Source of the DNA: Thermoactinospora rubra
Lineage (GTDB): Bacteria > Actinomycetota > Actinomycetes > Streptosporangiales > Streptosporangiaceae
Direction of reading: 5' to 3'
DNA: 64,000 nt
Assembly: GCF_002093975.1 (NCBI RefSeq)
Contig: NZ_MSZZ01000022.1
Coordinates: 144,478 to 208,477 of the forward strand
The position numbers were made by a program, and so were the translations under genes. Below, piece by piece: positions 16,239 to 24,495 of the stretch (within the stretch, counting starts at the first letter, position 1; every line of letters begins with the position of its first letter). The notes beneath the pieces are model-generated. The model had not been told where the DNA came from. It saw nothing but the letters and a program-made list of their open reading frames with translations, and searched no databases.

Positions 16239-16441
16239 GATGCTTCTCGCCAAAGCTCCAGAACGTCTGGCGGTACCTCTACGATCGTCTCGTCCGGGGC
16301 GAGGTCTCGCACATCGGCGAGCGCGTCGGGGTCGGTGACGATCTTTCCTTGGACGACGACGGTGCCGCGGTCGGTCCGGTAGAGGGCGGGGCAACTTCCC
16401 TCGTTGCTGGTGTTGGTCTTGCCCAGGTAGGTCAAGCGCAT
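16235..16441 (-). CDS. Small DUF397-like partner protein
   Basis: A 68-aa protein (MRLTYLGKTNTSNEGSCPAL at the N-terminus, then TVVVQGKIVTDPDAL and PDETIVEVPPDVLELW). Size, beta-rich character and position resemble the small partners (DUF397/BldB-like) encoded with WhiJ-type regulators, though sequence alone does not prove membership. The ATG at 16441 is preferred over an upstream start at 16486 because AGGAG lies just before it and the extra residues would run through the tandem repeats. It is the first gene of the three-gene module and overlaps the next by GTGA. Confidence 0.75.
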   Translation of the reverse strand: MRLTYLGKTNTSNEGSCPALYRTDRGTVVVQGKIVTDPDALADVRDLAPDETIVEVPPDVLELWREAS

Positions 16442-16455
16442 GCTCACTCCTGAGG

Positions 16456-16475
16456 GATTGCTCGCGATTGCTCGC
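16456..16475 (-). promoter_or_regulatory. Tandem 10-bp repeat, copy A (putative operator)
   Basis: Two perfect head-to-tail copies of GATTGCTCGC on the + strand, 15 bases upstream of the first gene of the HTH-DUF5753 module. It is matched by copy B at 14801-14820. The 10-bp period would put two protein subunits on the same DNA face. Confidence 0.6.
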
Positions 16476-16495
16476 TGCCGCCTCAATGCTTCCTC

Positions 16496-16672
16496 AGCAG
16501 GCCGGGCGCGTCAATGGAAACAGCCGAACTTGCTGGGTCGCGCGGCCGACCAGCGCCTTGGCCAGATCCTCCGAGAGCTCCGCCTCTCGCGCGGTTAGAC
16601 CCTGGAGGACGTCGCCGATGGCGTGGACGACCTCGGCGCGTGTGCCTGAACGTGTCGCCCGGACGGCGGCGG
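16496..16672 (-). pseudogene. Possible 3' remnant of an unidentified gene
   Basis: Between the UvrA-like gene and the DUF module, one leftward frame reads TRAEVVHAIGDVLQGLTA, then REAELSEDLAKALVGRATQQ, and ends shortly after VRLFPLTRPAC at a TGA. Its helical, amphipathic composition and GC3 pattern look like real coding sequence, but no start fits and the frame runs into the 3' end of the UvrA-like gene. It may be the surviving tail of a gene lost when its neighbour arrived. I cannot name the family. Confidence 0.3.
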
Positions 16673-16682
16673 GCGGGCGCGC

Positions 16683-18911
16683 TCAGCGGGCGTGTACGGC
16701 GTCCGCGGTGGCCGTGCCGCACAACCCGGCCACCGGACCCTGGTAGAGCACCTGCCCGCCGTGCCTGCCCGGCCCGGGGCCGAGGTCGATGACCCAGTCC
16801 GCATGCCGTATCACGTCGACGTTGTGCTCGATGACCACGACCGTGTGGCCCCGGTCGACGAGCTGGTCGAGGATGCCGAGCAGGGTGGCGATGTCGCGCA
16901 GGTGCAGGCCGGTCGTGGGCTCGTCGAGCACGTAGAGGGTGGGTTCTGCGGCGTCGCGCAGTTCCTTGGCGATCTTGACGCGCTGGCTCTCGCCGCCCGA
17001 CAGCGTCGTCAGCGGCTGGCCGAGGCGCAGGTAGCCGAGCCCGACCTGGTCGAGGTGGTGCAGCGCCTGCTTGATCGCCCGGTCGGGCAGCGCGTCGATG
17101 GCGTCGGCGATCGTCAGCTCGTCGACGTCGGCGATCGACAGCCCGTTGACGGTGTGCTCGAGCACCTCGGGCGTGAAGCGGCGGCCCTGGCAGGTCTCGC
17201 AGACGGTCTCCTGGCCGTCCATGAACGCCAGGTCGGTGTAGATGACGCCCAAGCCCTTGCAGTCGGGGCAGGCGCCTTCGGAGTTCGCGCTGAAGAAGGC
17301 GGCGGGCAGCCCGCTCCGCCTGGCGAACAGGCGGCGGATCGGGATGGCGATGCCCGTGTAGGTGATGGGCGTGGAGCGGCGGTTCGCGCCGACCGGACGC
17401 TGATCGATCACGATCGCGCCCCGCTGGGCGACCAGCTCGGCCGCCAGGCTCGACTTGCCCGAGCCGGCGACGCCGGTCAGGACCGTCAGCACGCCGGCGG
17501 GGAAGCCGACGGTCAGGTTCTTGAGGTTGTTGCTGGTCGCGCCGGTCACGGTGATCGTGCCCTTGGGAGTGCGCGGGTCGGTGTTGATCGGCGTCTGGGC
17601 GGCCAGGGCGGCGGCGGTGGCCGTACCGGCCTGCTTGAGACCGTCGAAGGCGCCCTGGAACACCAGCTCGCCGCCGCCCGCCCCGGCGTCGGGCCCGATC
17701 TCGACGATCTGGTCGGCCACCGCCATCACCGCGGGGTCGTGCTCGACGACCAGCACGGTGTTGCCCTGGTCGCGGAGCCGCCGGAGCAGGGTGATCATGG
17801 AGGCGACGTCGTGGGGGTGCAGGCCCACGGTCGGCTCGTCGAAGACGTACAGCATCTCGATGAGGCTGCTGCCGAGGTGCTTGACCGTCTTGATCCGCTG
17901 GGACTCGCCGCCGGACAGCGTCGCCGTACCCCGGCCGAGGTGGAGGTAGCCGAGCCCGATGGTGATCATGGCGCCGAGCCGGTCGAGCAGGGCCTGCTTG
18001 ACCGGCGCGACCGCCGGTTCCGTCACGCGCCCGACCAGCTCGGCCAGCTCGGTGATCTCCATGCGGGCCAGCTCGCCGATCGTGTGGCCGAGGACCGTGG
18101 CGGTACGGCCGGCCTCGTTGAGCCGGTCGCCGTGACACTCCGGGCAGGTCTCCGAGCGGGTGAACCGGGCGATCGTCTCCTGCTTGCGCTCGGAGAGGTT
18201 GTCGGAGGTGTGCAGGTAGATGCGCTCGAAGCGCTGCACGATGCCCTCGTAGTCCTTGGGCGGCCGGGTGCCCAGGCGGGCGGCGTGCTCTCCGCCGTAC
18301 AGCAGGGCCTGCCGCTCCTCTTCGGTCCAGTCGCGGAGCGGGGTGTCGGGGTCGAAGCTGCCGATGTCGGCGTACAGGCTGTACCAGTACCCGCCGTTGC
18401 CGAAGCCGGGCAGCAGGATCGCCCCCTCGGCCAGCGACCTGTCCAGGTCGAGGAACCGGTCGACGGCGCTCACCACCACCTCGCCCAGCCCTGAGCAGGT
18501 CGGGCACATGCCGGCCGGGTCGTTGAAGGAGAAGTGGTTGGACTCGCCCACGTGCGGCGTGCTGATCCGGGAGAACAGCAGCCGCAGGTAGGTCCAGGCG
18601 TCGGTGATGGTGCCGACCGTCGATCGGGCGTTGCCGCCGAGCCTGCGCTGGTCGATCACGATCACGGGCGACAGCCCCTTGATGTCGTCCACGTCCGGGC
18701 GGGTCCACTTGGGCAGCCGGTTGCGGGTGAAGGGCGGGAAGGTCTCGTTGAGCTGGTGGCCGGCTTCGGCCGCGATCGTGTCGAAGACGAGCGACGACTT
18801 GCCCGAGCCCGAGACGCCGGCGAACACGACCAGCCGGCCGCGCGGGATGTCCACGTCGAGGGACTTCAGGTTGTTGGTCCGGGCACCCCGGATGCGGATG
18901 GTTCGCCTCAT
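16683..18911 (-). CDS. Short UvrA-like ATPase (UvrA2/DrrC type)
   Basis: A 742-aa protein with two ABC-ATPase halves of the UvrA family: Walker A GVSGSGKSS (about residue 30) and GVAGSGKSS (about 485); signatures LSGGESQRIK and LSGGESQRVK; zinc-binding pairs CPTCSGLG, CPECHGDR, CPDCKGLG and CETCQGRR. It is about 200 residues shorter than housekeeping UvrA (about 950) and lacks most of the insertion used for UvrB contact, as in UvrA2 and the daunorubicin-resistance protein DrrC. A role in removing DNA-bound drugs is more likely than general repair. Divergent from a WYL regulator. The ATG at 18911 gives the conserved MRRTIRIRGARTNNLK start. Confidence 0.9.
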   Translation of the reverse strand: MRRTIRIRGARTNNLKSLDVDIPRGRLVVFAGVSGSGKSSLVFDTIAAEAGHQLNETFPPFTRNRLPKWTRPDVDDIKGLSPVIVIDQRRLGGNARSTVGTITDAWTYLRLLFSRISTPHVGESNHFSFNDPAGMCPTCSGLGEVVVSAVDRFLDLDRSLAEGAILLPGFGNGGYWYSLYADIGSFDPDTPLRDWTEEERQALLYGGEHAARLGTRPPKDYEGIVQRFERIYLHTSDNLSERKQETIARFTRSETCPECHGDRLNEAGRTATVLGHTIGELARMEITELAELVGRVTEPAVAPVKQALLDRLGAMITIGLGYLHLGRGTATLSGGESQRIKTVKHLGSSLIEMLYVFDEPTVGLHPHDVASMITLLRRLRDQGNTVLVVEHDPAVMAVADQIVEIGPDAGAGGGELVFQGAFDGLKQAGTATAAALAAQTPINTDPRTPKGTITVTGATSNNLKNLTVGFPAGVLTVLTGVAGSGKSSLAAELVAQRGAIVIDQRPVGANRRSTPITYTGIAIPIRRLFARRSGLPAAFFSANSEGACPDCKGLGVIYTDLAFMDGQETVCETCQGRRFTPEVLEHTVNGLSIADVDELTIADAIDALPDRAIKQALHHLDQVGLGYLRLGQPLTTLSGGESQRVKIAKELRDAAEPTLYVLDEPTTGLHLRDIATLLGILDQLVDRGHTVVVIEHNVDVIRHADWVIDLGPGPGRHGGQVLYQGPVAGLCGTATADAVHAR

Positions 18912-18932
18912 GGGTGCGAGGCTAGGCAGAGA

Positions 18933-18942
18933 TGTGGCCACA
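18933..18942. promoter_or_regulatory. Palindrome between the UvrA-like and WYL genes
   Basis: TGTGGCCACA, a perfect 10-bp palindrome in the 63-base divergent intergenic region, 21 bases from the UvrA-like start. A plausible binding site for the adjacent WYL regulator. Confidence 0.35.
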
Positions 18943-18974
18943 ATGTGACCGCAATGGGCGGGAGGTTGAGCGGC

Positions 18975-19928
18975 ATGGCGGACGTCACCCAGCGGATCCT
19001 CGCCCTGTTGACGACCCTCCAGTCGGGGCGGGCCTTCAGCAGCGCCGAGCTCGCGGCGCGGCTCGAGGTCAGCCCGCGCACGCTGCGCCGCGACATCGAC
19101 CGCCTGCGCGGCTACGGCTACCCGGTGCAGGCCCAGCCCGGTCCCGGCGGCCACTACCGCCTGACGGCCGGCAACGCCATGCCGCCGCTGGTCCTGGACG
19201 ACGACGAGGCCGTCGCCACCCTGCTCGGCCTGGCCACCCTGGCGGCGACGGGCAGCGCCACCGGAGGCAGCGTGGGCGAGGCCGCGACCCGCGCCTATGG
19301 CAAGGTCGACCAGCTCCTGCCCCGGCGCCTGCGCCACCGCGCCGCCCAGCTGCGCGCCAGCCTGGAGACCAGCACGACCGTCGCTCCCGCCGCCGGCGCC
19401 GAGGACCTCGCCACGCTGGCCGAGGCGATCCAGCGGCGGCTCGTCGTCGCCTTCGACTACCGGGGCAAGGACGGCGAAGCGGCCCGCCGCCGCGTCGAGC
19501 CGTACCGGCAGATCCACCACCTGCAACGGTGGTACCTGCTGGGGTGGGACGCCGAGAAGGACGACTGGCGGGTGTTCCGCACCGACCGGCTCACCGGGCT
19601 GGAGGTGCTGACCGGCACCTTCGCGCCCCGGCCGCTTCCGGCGGAGTCGGGGGTGGAGTACCTGCGGCAGGGCATCGGCAGGGACCGGCGGCGGGTGGTG
19701 CTGACCGTGGACGCGCCGGCGACGGCGGTGGCCGACGCCTTCAGGTACCAGGACGTGGAGGTCGCGTCCATGGAGGGTGGGCGGACACGGGTCGTCCTCA
19801 TGCTGGACACCTGGCAGTGGCTGCTCGGGGGCCTGGCGTTCCTCGGCGCGGACTTCCAGATCGAGGAGCCGGAGGAGTTCCGGGAGGCGTGCCGCGCGTT
19901 CGGCGCCCGGCTGCTCGGCAGGCGGTGA
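18975..19928 (+). CDS. HTH-WYL transcriptional regulator (YafY-like)
   Basis: A 317-aa regulator. An N-terminal DeoR-type helix-turn-helix (QRILALLTTLQSGRAFSSAELAARLEVSPRTLRRDIDRLRGYGYPV, residues about 5-60) precedes a WYL domain (about 140-220; core YRQIHHLQRWYLLGWDAEKDDWRVFR) and a WCX C-terminal domain. WYL domains sense nucleic-acid-related or small ligands in bacterial stress and defence loci. The ATG at 18975 follows GGGAGG at 10 bases; an ATG at 18954 is also possible. Divergent from the UvrA-like gene, so probably its regulator. Its end is convergent with cvnD with only eight bases between them. Confidence 0.9.
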   Translation: MADVTQRILALLTTLQSGRAFSSAELAARLEVSPRTLRRDIDRLRGYGYPVQAQPGPGGHYRLTAGNAMPPLVLDDDEAVATLLGLATLAATGSATGGSVGEAATRAYGKVDQLLPRRLRHRAAQLRASLETSTTVAPAAGAEDLATLAEAIQRRLVVAFDYRGKDGEAARRRVEPYRQIHHLQRWYLLGWDAEKDDWRVFRTDRLTGLEVLTGTFAPRPLPAESGVEYLRQGIGRDRRRVVLTVDAPATAVADAFRYQDVEVASMEGGRTRVVLMLDTWQWLLGGLAFLGADFQIEEPEEFREACRAFGARLLGRR

Positions 19929-19936
19929 GCCGGCTT

Positions 19937-20521
19937 CTACGCGGGCGTCCCGTACGCCGCCCGGATCCTGACCACGTGCTCCACCAGCGTGATCAGCGTC
20001 TGCTTGACGGCTTCCCTGTGCCTGGCGTCGGTCCGCACGATCGGCACGTGCGGCGACAGCGCCAGCGCCTCCCGCACCTCGTCCTCCCCGTGCAGGAACT
20101 GCCCGTCCCACCCGTTGATGGCGATGACGAAGGGCAGCTTGGCCTCTTCGAAGTAGTCGATCGCCGGGAAGCTGTCCGCGAGCCGTCGCGTGTCGACCAG
20201 CACCACGGCGCCGATCGCGCCGCGGACGAGGTCGTCCCACATGAACCAGAACCGGTGCTGTCCCGGCGTGCCGAACAGGTAGAGGATGAGGTCCCGGTCC
20301 AGCGACAACCGGCCGAAGTCCATGGCCACGGTCGTGGTCTGCTTGTTCGGGGTCATGCCGAGGTCGTCGATGCCCACGGAGGCATCGGTCATGACCGCTT
20401 CCGTGGTCAGCGGAAGGATCTCGGACACGGCGCCCACGAACGTCGTCTTACCGACGCCGAAGCCGCCCGCGACGACGATTTTCGTCGACGTCAGGCCGGG
20501 GCTAGAGCCTGCGAAGTCCAC
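19937..20521 (-). CDS. cvnD: Conservon small GTPase CvnD
   Basis: A 194-aa P-loop GTPase of the MglA/Rop-like group. G1 is GGFGVGKT (residues 19-26), followed by a switch I with a conserved Thr, G3 FGTPGQHRF, and INGWD in place of the usual NKxD. It is the output component of the conservon, expected to bind GTP at the membrane complex formed with CvnA-C. The GTG at 20521 lies 20 bases inside cvnC; an ATG further upstream is the wrong frame of cvnC. Confidence 0.93.
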   Translation of the reverse strand: MDFAGSSPGLTSTKIVVAGGFGVGKTTFVGAVSEILPLTTEAVMTDASVGIDDLGMTPNKQTTTVAMDFGRLSLDRDLILYLFGTPGQHRFWFMWDDLVRGAIGAVVLVDTRRLADSFPAIDYFEEAKLPFVIAINGWDGQFLHGEDEVREALALSPHVPIVRTDARHREAVKQTLITLVEHVVRIRAAYGTPA

Positions 20522-20870
20522 TGAGCACCCTTTCGAGCATGTTGAGGTCTGGCTGTCCCTGCTTGAGCTGTGGCTGGTGCAGGCGGACGAGTCCTTCGTC
20601 GGACATGTCCGCCACCAGCACGCGGGCAACCCCGAGCGGGACCCGCAGCAGGGCCGAGATCTCCGCCACTGAGCGGAACGTACGGCACAACTGCATGATC
20701 GCCTCCTGCTCGGGGGTGAGCAGGGCGAGCTCGTCGTCCGGGATCGACATCGAGGAGACCAGGGTCTCCATGGCCAGGTGGTAGCGAGGCTCCGACCGGC
20801 CGCCCGTCACCGCGTACGGACGGAACAGAGGCTCGTCGTCCCCCGCCCCATCGGTGCCGTACACCATCAC
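20502..20870 (-). CDS. cvnC: Conservon DUF742 protein CvnC
   Basis: A 122-aa DUF742 protein with a winged-helix-like C-terminal half (SVAEISALLRVPLGVARVLVADMSDEGLVRLHQP). It sits between cvnB and cvnD, one base after the cvnB stop and overlapping cvnD by 20 bases. A GTG at 20870 and ATG at 20867 are equivalent start candidates. Known role in the family: part of the heterotetrameric CvnA-D complex; it may link the sensor to gene control. Confidence 0.92.
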   Translation of the reverse strand: MMVYGTDGAGDDEPLFRPYAVTGGRSEPRYHLAMETLVSSMSIPDDELALLTPEQEAIMQLCRTFRSVAEISALLRVPLGVARVLVADMSDEGLVRLHQPQLKQGQPDLNMLERVLSGLRRL

Positions 20871-20871
20871 A

Positions 20872-21294
20872 TCACCGTGTCCTGGCTGCCTGGAGCTCAG
20901 CGCGGAGCGCCGGGGTCAGCGCCTGCCCGGCGCGGTCGACCAGCAGCGTCATCTGGTACGCCACCAGTCCCATGTCGCAGTCGGGAGCGGCCAGCACGGT
21001 CAGCACCGAACCGTCGCTGATGGCCATGACGAGCAGCAGGCCGCGCTGCATCTCGACGACGGTCTGCGTGACCGCGCCGCCCTCGAAGACGCGGGAGGCG
21101 CCGACGGTCAGGCTGAGCAGTCCGGCCGAGACGGCGGCGAGCTGGTCGGCACGGTCGGGCGGGAATCCCTCGGAGGAGGCGAGGCAGAGGCCGTCCGCCG
21201 ATACCACGACGGCGTGCGCCACACCCGGGGTGTTGCGCACGAAGTCGGTGATCAGCCAGTCGAACCGGTGAGCCTCATGGCTGAGGGTCGTCAC
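20872..21294 (-). CDS. cvnB: Conservon roadblock/LC7 protein CvnB
   Basis: A 140-aa roadblock/LC7 protein closely resembling the CvnB at 15-437 (shared GVAHAVVVSADGL, SDGS, VLAAPDCDMGLVAYQMT, DRAGQ/ERAGQ). It starts at a GTG preceded by GGAGGAAG and is followed directly by cvnC. There are 79 bases between it and cvnA. Probably modulates CvnD nucleotide state, by analogy with MglB and other roadblock proteins. Confidence 0.93.
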   Translation of the reverse strand: MTTLSHEAHRFDWLITDFVRNTPGVAHAVVVSADGLCLASSEGFPPDRADQLAAVSAGLLSLTVGASRVFEGGAVTQTVVEMQRGLLLVMAISDGSVLTVLAAPDCDMGLVAYQMTLLVDRAGQALTPALRAELQAARTR

Positions 21295-21373
21295 GCTTCC
21301 TCCTTCGTCGTCAGCGTGCCTGCGGGGGCAGACGCGCTCACGGCTTCCTTCGTCATCGCCGGCGATGCGGCGC

Positions 21374-24358
21374 TCACGATTCGTTCTCCTGTCCGGTCAG
21401 CTCCGCGCGGCCTCGCCGTACCCCTTGCTGGAAGCTGGCCATCCGGCTGCGCACGCGGTCGGCGGAGAGCCGGGGGGCCGGCGCGGGCTGCTGCTGCCCC
21501 TGGGGGACCAGGCGCCCGGCCGAGCCGGGGACCAGGTTGGCCTTGGGGGTGCGCCTGGGCAGCCCGGCGGACGTGACGCCGCCGAGGCTGGGGTCGCTCG
21601 CGGCGGCGGCGGCTCGCCATCCGGCGTCGGCTGGGGTCCGCCACACGTCCTCTCCCGAGGGTACGGCCTCGCCGTCACCGTTCTCGCCGGAGGCCGGGGC
21701 CCGGTCGGCACGGTCGGCGCGGTCGGGGTCGCGGGTGGCGTCGGGCCTGCGGAACCAGGCGGACTCGACCGCGGCGAAGATGGGCAGGTACTCGTCGGCG
21801 TCGGGCTCCAGCGGGGAGACCTCGACCGAGGGCGGGTCGGGGCGCCGGAAGTCCGCGGAGGGGTACGAGGGCGCCGCGGGCGGCGCGGGCGGCCTCGGCG
21901 CCATCGGGTCGGGGAAGTCGCCGCTGTCGCCGCGGCGGAATTCGCCGCTGTGGAACTCGCCGCTGTCCGCGCTGCGGAAGCCGCCGGCGTCATCGCGGCG
22001 GAACTCGCCGGTGTCGCCGCGCGGTTCGCGGCGGGGCAGCCGGTCCGCGGTGGGGAAGGCGCCGGTGGAGAACGCGCCCGCGTCGGAGCGCGGCTCCCGG
22101 CGCGGCAGCCGGTCGGCCGACGGGTAGTCGCCGCCGGCGAAGGACCCGCTGTCCAGGCTCGGGAACGGGCTCTCCTGGCTGGGGAAGGACGGGTGGGATC
22201 CCGGCGAGAAGCCGCCTTGCGGCTGGAAGGAGCCGGCGTCGCCGGAGAACGCGCCGAGTCCCTGCCGGAGGGGCCCGCCGCCGGCGGTGTCGTAGCCGTC
22301 CAGGGAGCCCGCGGAGGGGAAGGAGCCGTTCTGCGACGGTACGGCGGCAGCCGCGCCGCCGAAGGCCGGGCGCCCGGGCAGGGGGACCTGGGAGGCGTCG
22401 GGGATGAGCGCCGGCGGCAGCAGGACCATCGCGATGAGGCCGCTGCCCTCGCCCTTCCTGAGCTGGACGCGGATGCCGTGGCGCAGCGCCAGGCGACCGA
22501 CGACGAACAGGCCCATGCGGCGGGAGACCGACACGTCGACGACGGGCGGCTCGGCCAGACGCCGGTTGGCCTCGGCGAGCTCCTCCTCGGTCATGCTGAT
22601 GCCGTTGTCGCTGACCGACAGCAGCGCGCCGCCGCCCTCGATGACGCTGCTGGAGACGGTGACCTGGGAGTTCTTCGGGGAGAACTGCACGGCGTTCTCG
22701 ACCAGCTCGGCGACGAGGTGCACGAGGTCGTTGGCGGCGCTGCCGACCACCATGGTGGAGCGGTGGACGCGGACCTGGACGCGCTCGTAGTCCTCGACCT
22801 CCGACAGGGCGGCGCGGACGACGTCGACGAGGCGGGCGGGCTGGCTGCGGCGGCGGGGCGGCTCGTGGCCGGCGAGGACCAGGAGGTTCTCGGAGTTGCG
22901 CCGCATGCGGGTGGCCAGGTGGTCGAGCTTGAACAGGTCGGCCAGGCGGGCGCCGTCCTGCTCGCCCTTCTCCAGGCCGTCGATGAGGGAGATCTGCCGC
23001 TCCACCAGCGTCTGGGTGCGCCGGGAGAGGTTGACGAACATGGCGCTGATGTTGCTGCGCAGCTCGGCCTCCTCGGCCGCGAGCCGTACGGCCTGGCGGT
23101 GGACCTCGTCGAAGGCCTGCGCCACCTCGCCGATCTCGTCGTTGCCCTCGACGGGGATGGGCTGGACCTCCGGCGGGGTGGACTCGCCGGACACGCGCAG
23201 GTTGCGCACCACGTCGGGCAGCCGGATACCGGCGATCTCGAGGGCTTCGGAGCGCAGGCGGCGCAGCGGCGTGACCATCGAGCGGGCCACGGCGATGGTG
23301 AACAGCAGCACCAGCAGCAACAGGAGCAGGATGGCGGCGCCGACCACGATGGCGGTCCTGAGCTCGGCGTTGCGCAGGTCGCGGGCGCGCAGCAGGGCCT
23401 TCTCCGCCAGGTCGGTCTCGACCGTCTTGCGGATCTGGTCGATGGACCAGGAGTTGTCGTTGAACCACTGGACGATGCCGTCGGGGTTGTCGGAGATGAG
23501 GTTGGGCTGGAAGGTCAGCCCGCGGCCCGCCAGCGTGATGGCGCGTCCCTTGGTCAGCTCGGCGCGGTAGTACTGCTCGCCCTCGGCCAGGGCCTTGTTG
23601 AGGTCGGCGGCGGCCTGGGGGCCGACCTCGGTGGCGAAGTTGCGCATGGCCTCGCGCTGGCGCGCGCCCATGGCCACGATGTCCTGGACTTCCTGGGGCG
23701 ACAGCGGCGTCTTCTTGTAGACGGCCTGGAGCAGGGCGATGCGCTGCTCCGACAGCGACTCCTTGAAGCGGCTGAGGGCCGACAGGCCGCGCATGTAGCC
23801 GAGGATCTGGGAGTCCTGGCTGAGCAGGCTCAGCTCGTCGTGCAGGCGCAGCAGGTTGTCGATGACGCCGCCGTAGCGGGCGGTGTTCTTCTCGGCCCGG
23901 ACCTGGGGCAGGTTCTTGATGGCCGAGCTGGCGTCGCGGGCCTGCTTGGCGGCGCGCTGGCCGTAGGTGTCGTCGATGACGGCCAGGTCGTTCAGCACGG
24001 TCTTGGCGAGGTCGTCGACCTCCTTGACGCGCTCCTGGGCGGGCGCCCTGAGCTGCTTGTTGCTCCGGGTGGCGTTGTACCAGCCGACGGTGTCACGCTC
24101 CAGCCCGATGGCCTGCAGCAGGTCGCGGATGTGGGCAGCTTGCTCGGCGGCGTCCGCCACGCGGGTGTAGTCGCCGACGCGGTCGACGGACTCCACGACG
24201 CGGGCGCCGGCCAGCCCCACGCCCGCGATGGTGGGTACCAGGATCAGGGCCGTCAGACGCCATCGCACACGCCAGTTGCGCAGCGCGAACCGCGGCAGTG
24301 TCCGCTTTTGGCGGTCTCGCCGCGTGGCACGGCCACTGTCGGAGTTAAGCGTTGTCAC
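21374..24358 (-). CDS. cvnA: Conservon sensor kinase-like protein CvnA
   Basis: A 994-aa membrane protein with the same layout as the left CvnA: transmembrane helix about 31-50, nitrate/nitrite-sensing-type extracellular domain, second helix about 338-360, HAMP, KLDHLATRMRR helix near 480, GHKL ATPase (HLVAELVENAVQFS, DNGISM), and an unusually long disordered C-terminal tail of more than 300 residues. The tail contains short repeats built around ADRLPRREPRSD and GxFR/GEFR-type acidic-basic motifs. It is first in a complete cvnA-B-C-D operon. Confidence 0.93.
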   Translation of the reverse strand: MTTLNSDSGRATRRDRQKRTLPRFALRNWRVRWRLTALILVPTIAGVGLAGARVVESVDRVGDYTRVADAAEQAAHIRDLLQAIGLERDTVGWYNATRSNKQLRAPAQERVKEVDDLAKTVLNDLAVIDDTYGQRAAKQARDASSAIKNLPQVRAEKNTARYGGVIDNLLRLHDELSLLSQDSQILGYMRGLSALSRFKESLSEQRIALLQAVYKKTPLSPQEVQDIVAMGARQREAMRNFATEVGPQAAADLNKALAEGEQYYRAELTKGRAITLAGRGLTFQPNLISDNPDGIVQWFNDNSWSIDQIRKTVETDLAEKALLRARDLRNAELRTAIVVGAAILLLLLLVLLFTIAVARSMVTPLRRLRSEALEIAGIRLPDVVRNLRVSGESTPPEVQPIPVEGNDEIGEVAQAFDEVHRQAVRLAAEEAELRSNISAMFVNLSRRTQTLVERQISLIDGLEKGEQDGARLADLFKLDHLATRMRRNSENLLVLAGHEPPRRRSQPARLVDVVRAALSEVEDYERVQVRVHRSTMVVGSAANDLVHLVAELVENAVQFSPKNSQVTVSSSVIEGGGALLSVSDNGISMTEEELAEANRRLAEPPVVDVSVSRRMGLFVVGRLALRHGIRVQLRKGEGSGLIAMVLLPPALIPDASQVPLPGRPAFGGAAAAVPSQNGSFPSAGSLDGYDTAGGGPLRQGLGAFSGDAGSFQPQGGFSPGSHPSFPSQESPFPSLDSGSFAGGDYPSADRLPRREPRSDAGAFSTGAFPTADRLPRREPRGDTGEFRRDDAGGFRSADSGEFHSGEFRRGDSGDFPDPMAPRPPAPPAAPSYPSADFRRPDPPSVEVSPLEPDADEYLPIFAAVESAWFRRPDATRDPDRADRADRAPASGENGDGEAVPSGEDVWRTPADAGWRAAAAASDPSLGGVTSAGLPRRTPKANLVPGSAGRLVPQGQQQPAPAPRLSADRVRSRMASFQQGVRRGRAELTGQENES

Positions 24359-24408
24359 CGCTGTCGCTACCCCTCAAGGTCATCCCATCGCATAGGACGG
24401 GTCATAAG

Positions 24409-24428
24409 TCGTCCACAAAGTATCCACA
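24409..24428. promoter_or_regulatory. Two DnaA-box-like sequences upstream of cvnA
   Basis: TCGTCCACA (24409-24417) and GTATCCACA (24420-24428) each match the actinobacterial DnaA box TTGTCCACA/TTATCCACA at eight of nine positions, separated by two bases. They lie in the 137-base gap between cvnA and glnD. They may be regulatory DnaA sites or chance; there is no cluster large enough for an origin. Confidence 0.3.
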
Positions 24429-24495
24429 GGACGCGCACTACCCGGCAAAACCGACACAATCGTTACAAATGTGACCACAGACTGTGTATGTCTGT

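Noticed and set aside
16683..18911. Housekeeping excision-repair uvrA
   Set aside because: Too short by about 200 residues, paired with a WYL regulator, and not near uvrB or uvrC.
24409..24428. Replication origin
   Set aside because: Only two imperfect DnaA boxes, no AT-rich unwinding region, and no dnaA/dnaN nearby.
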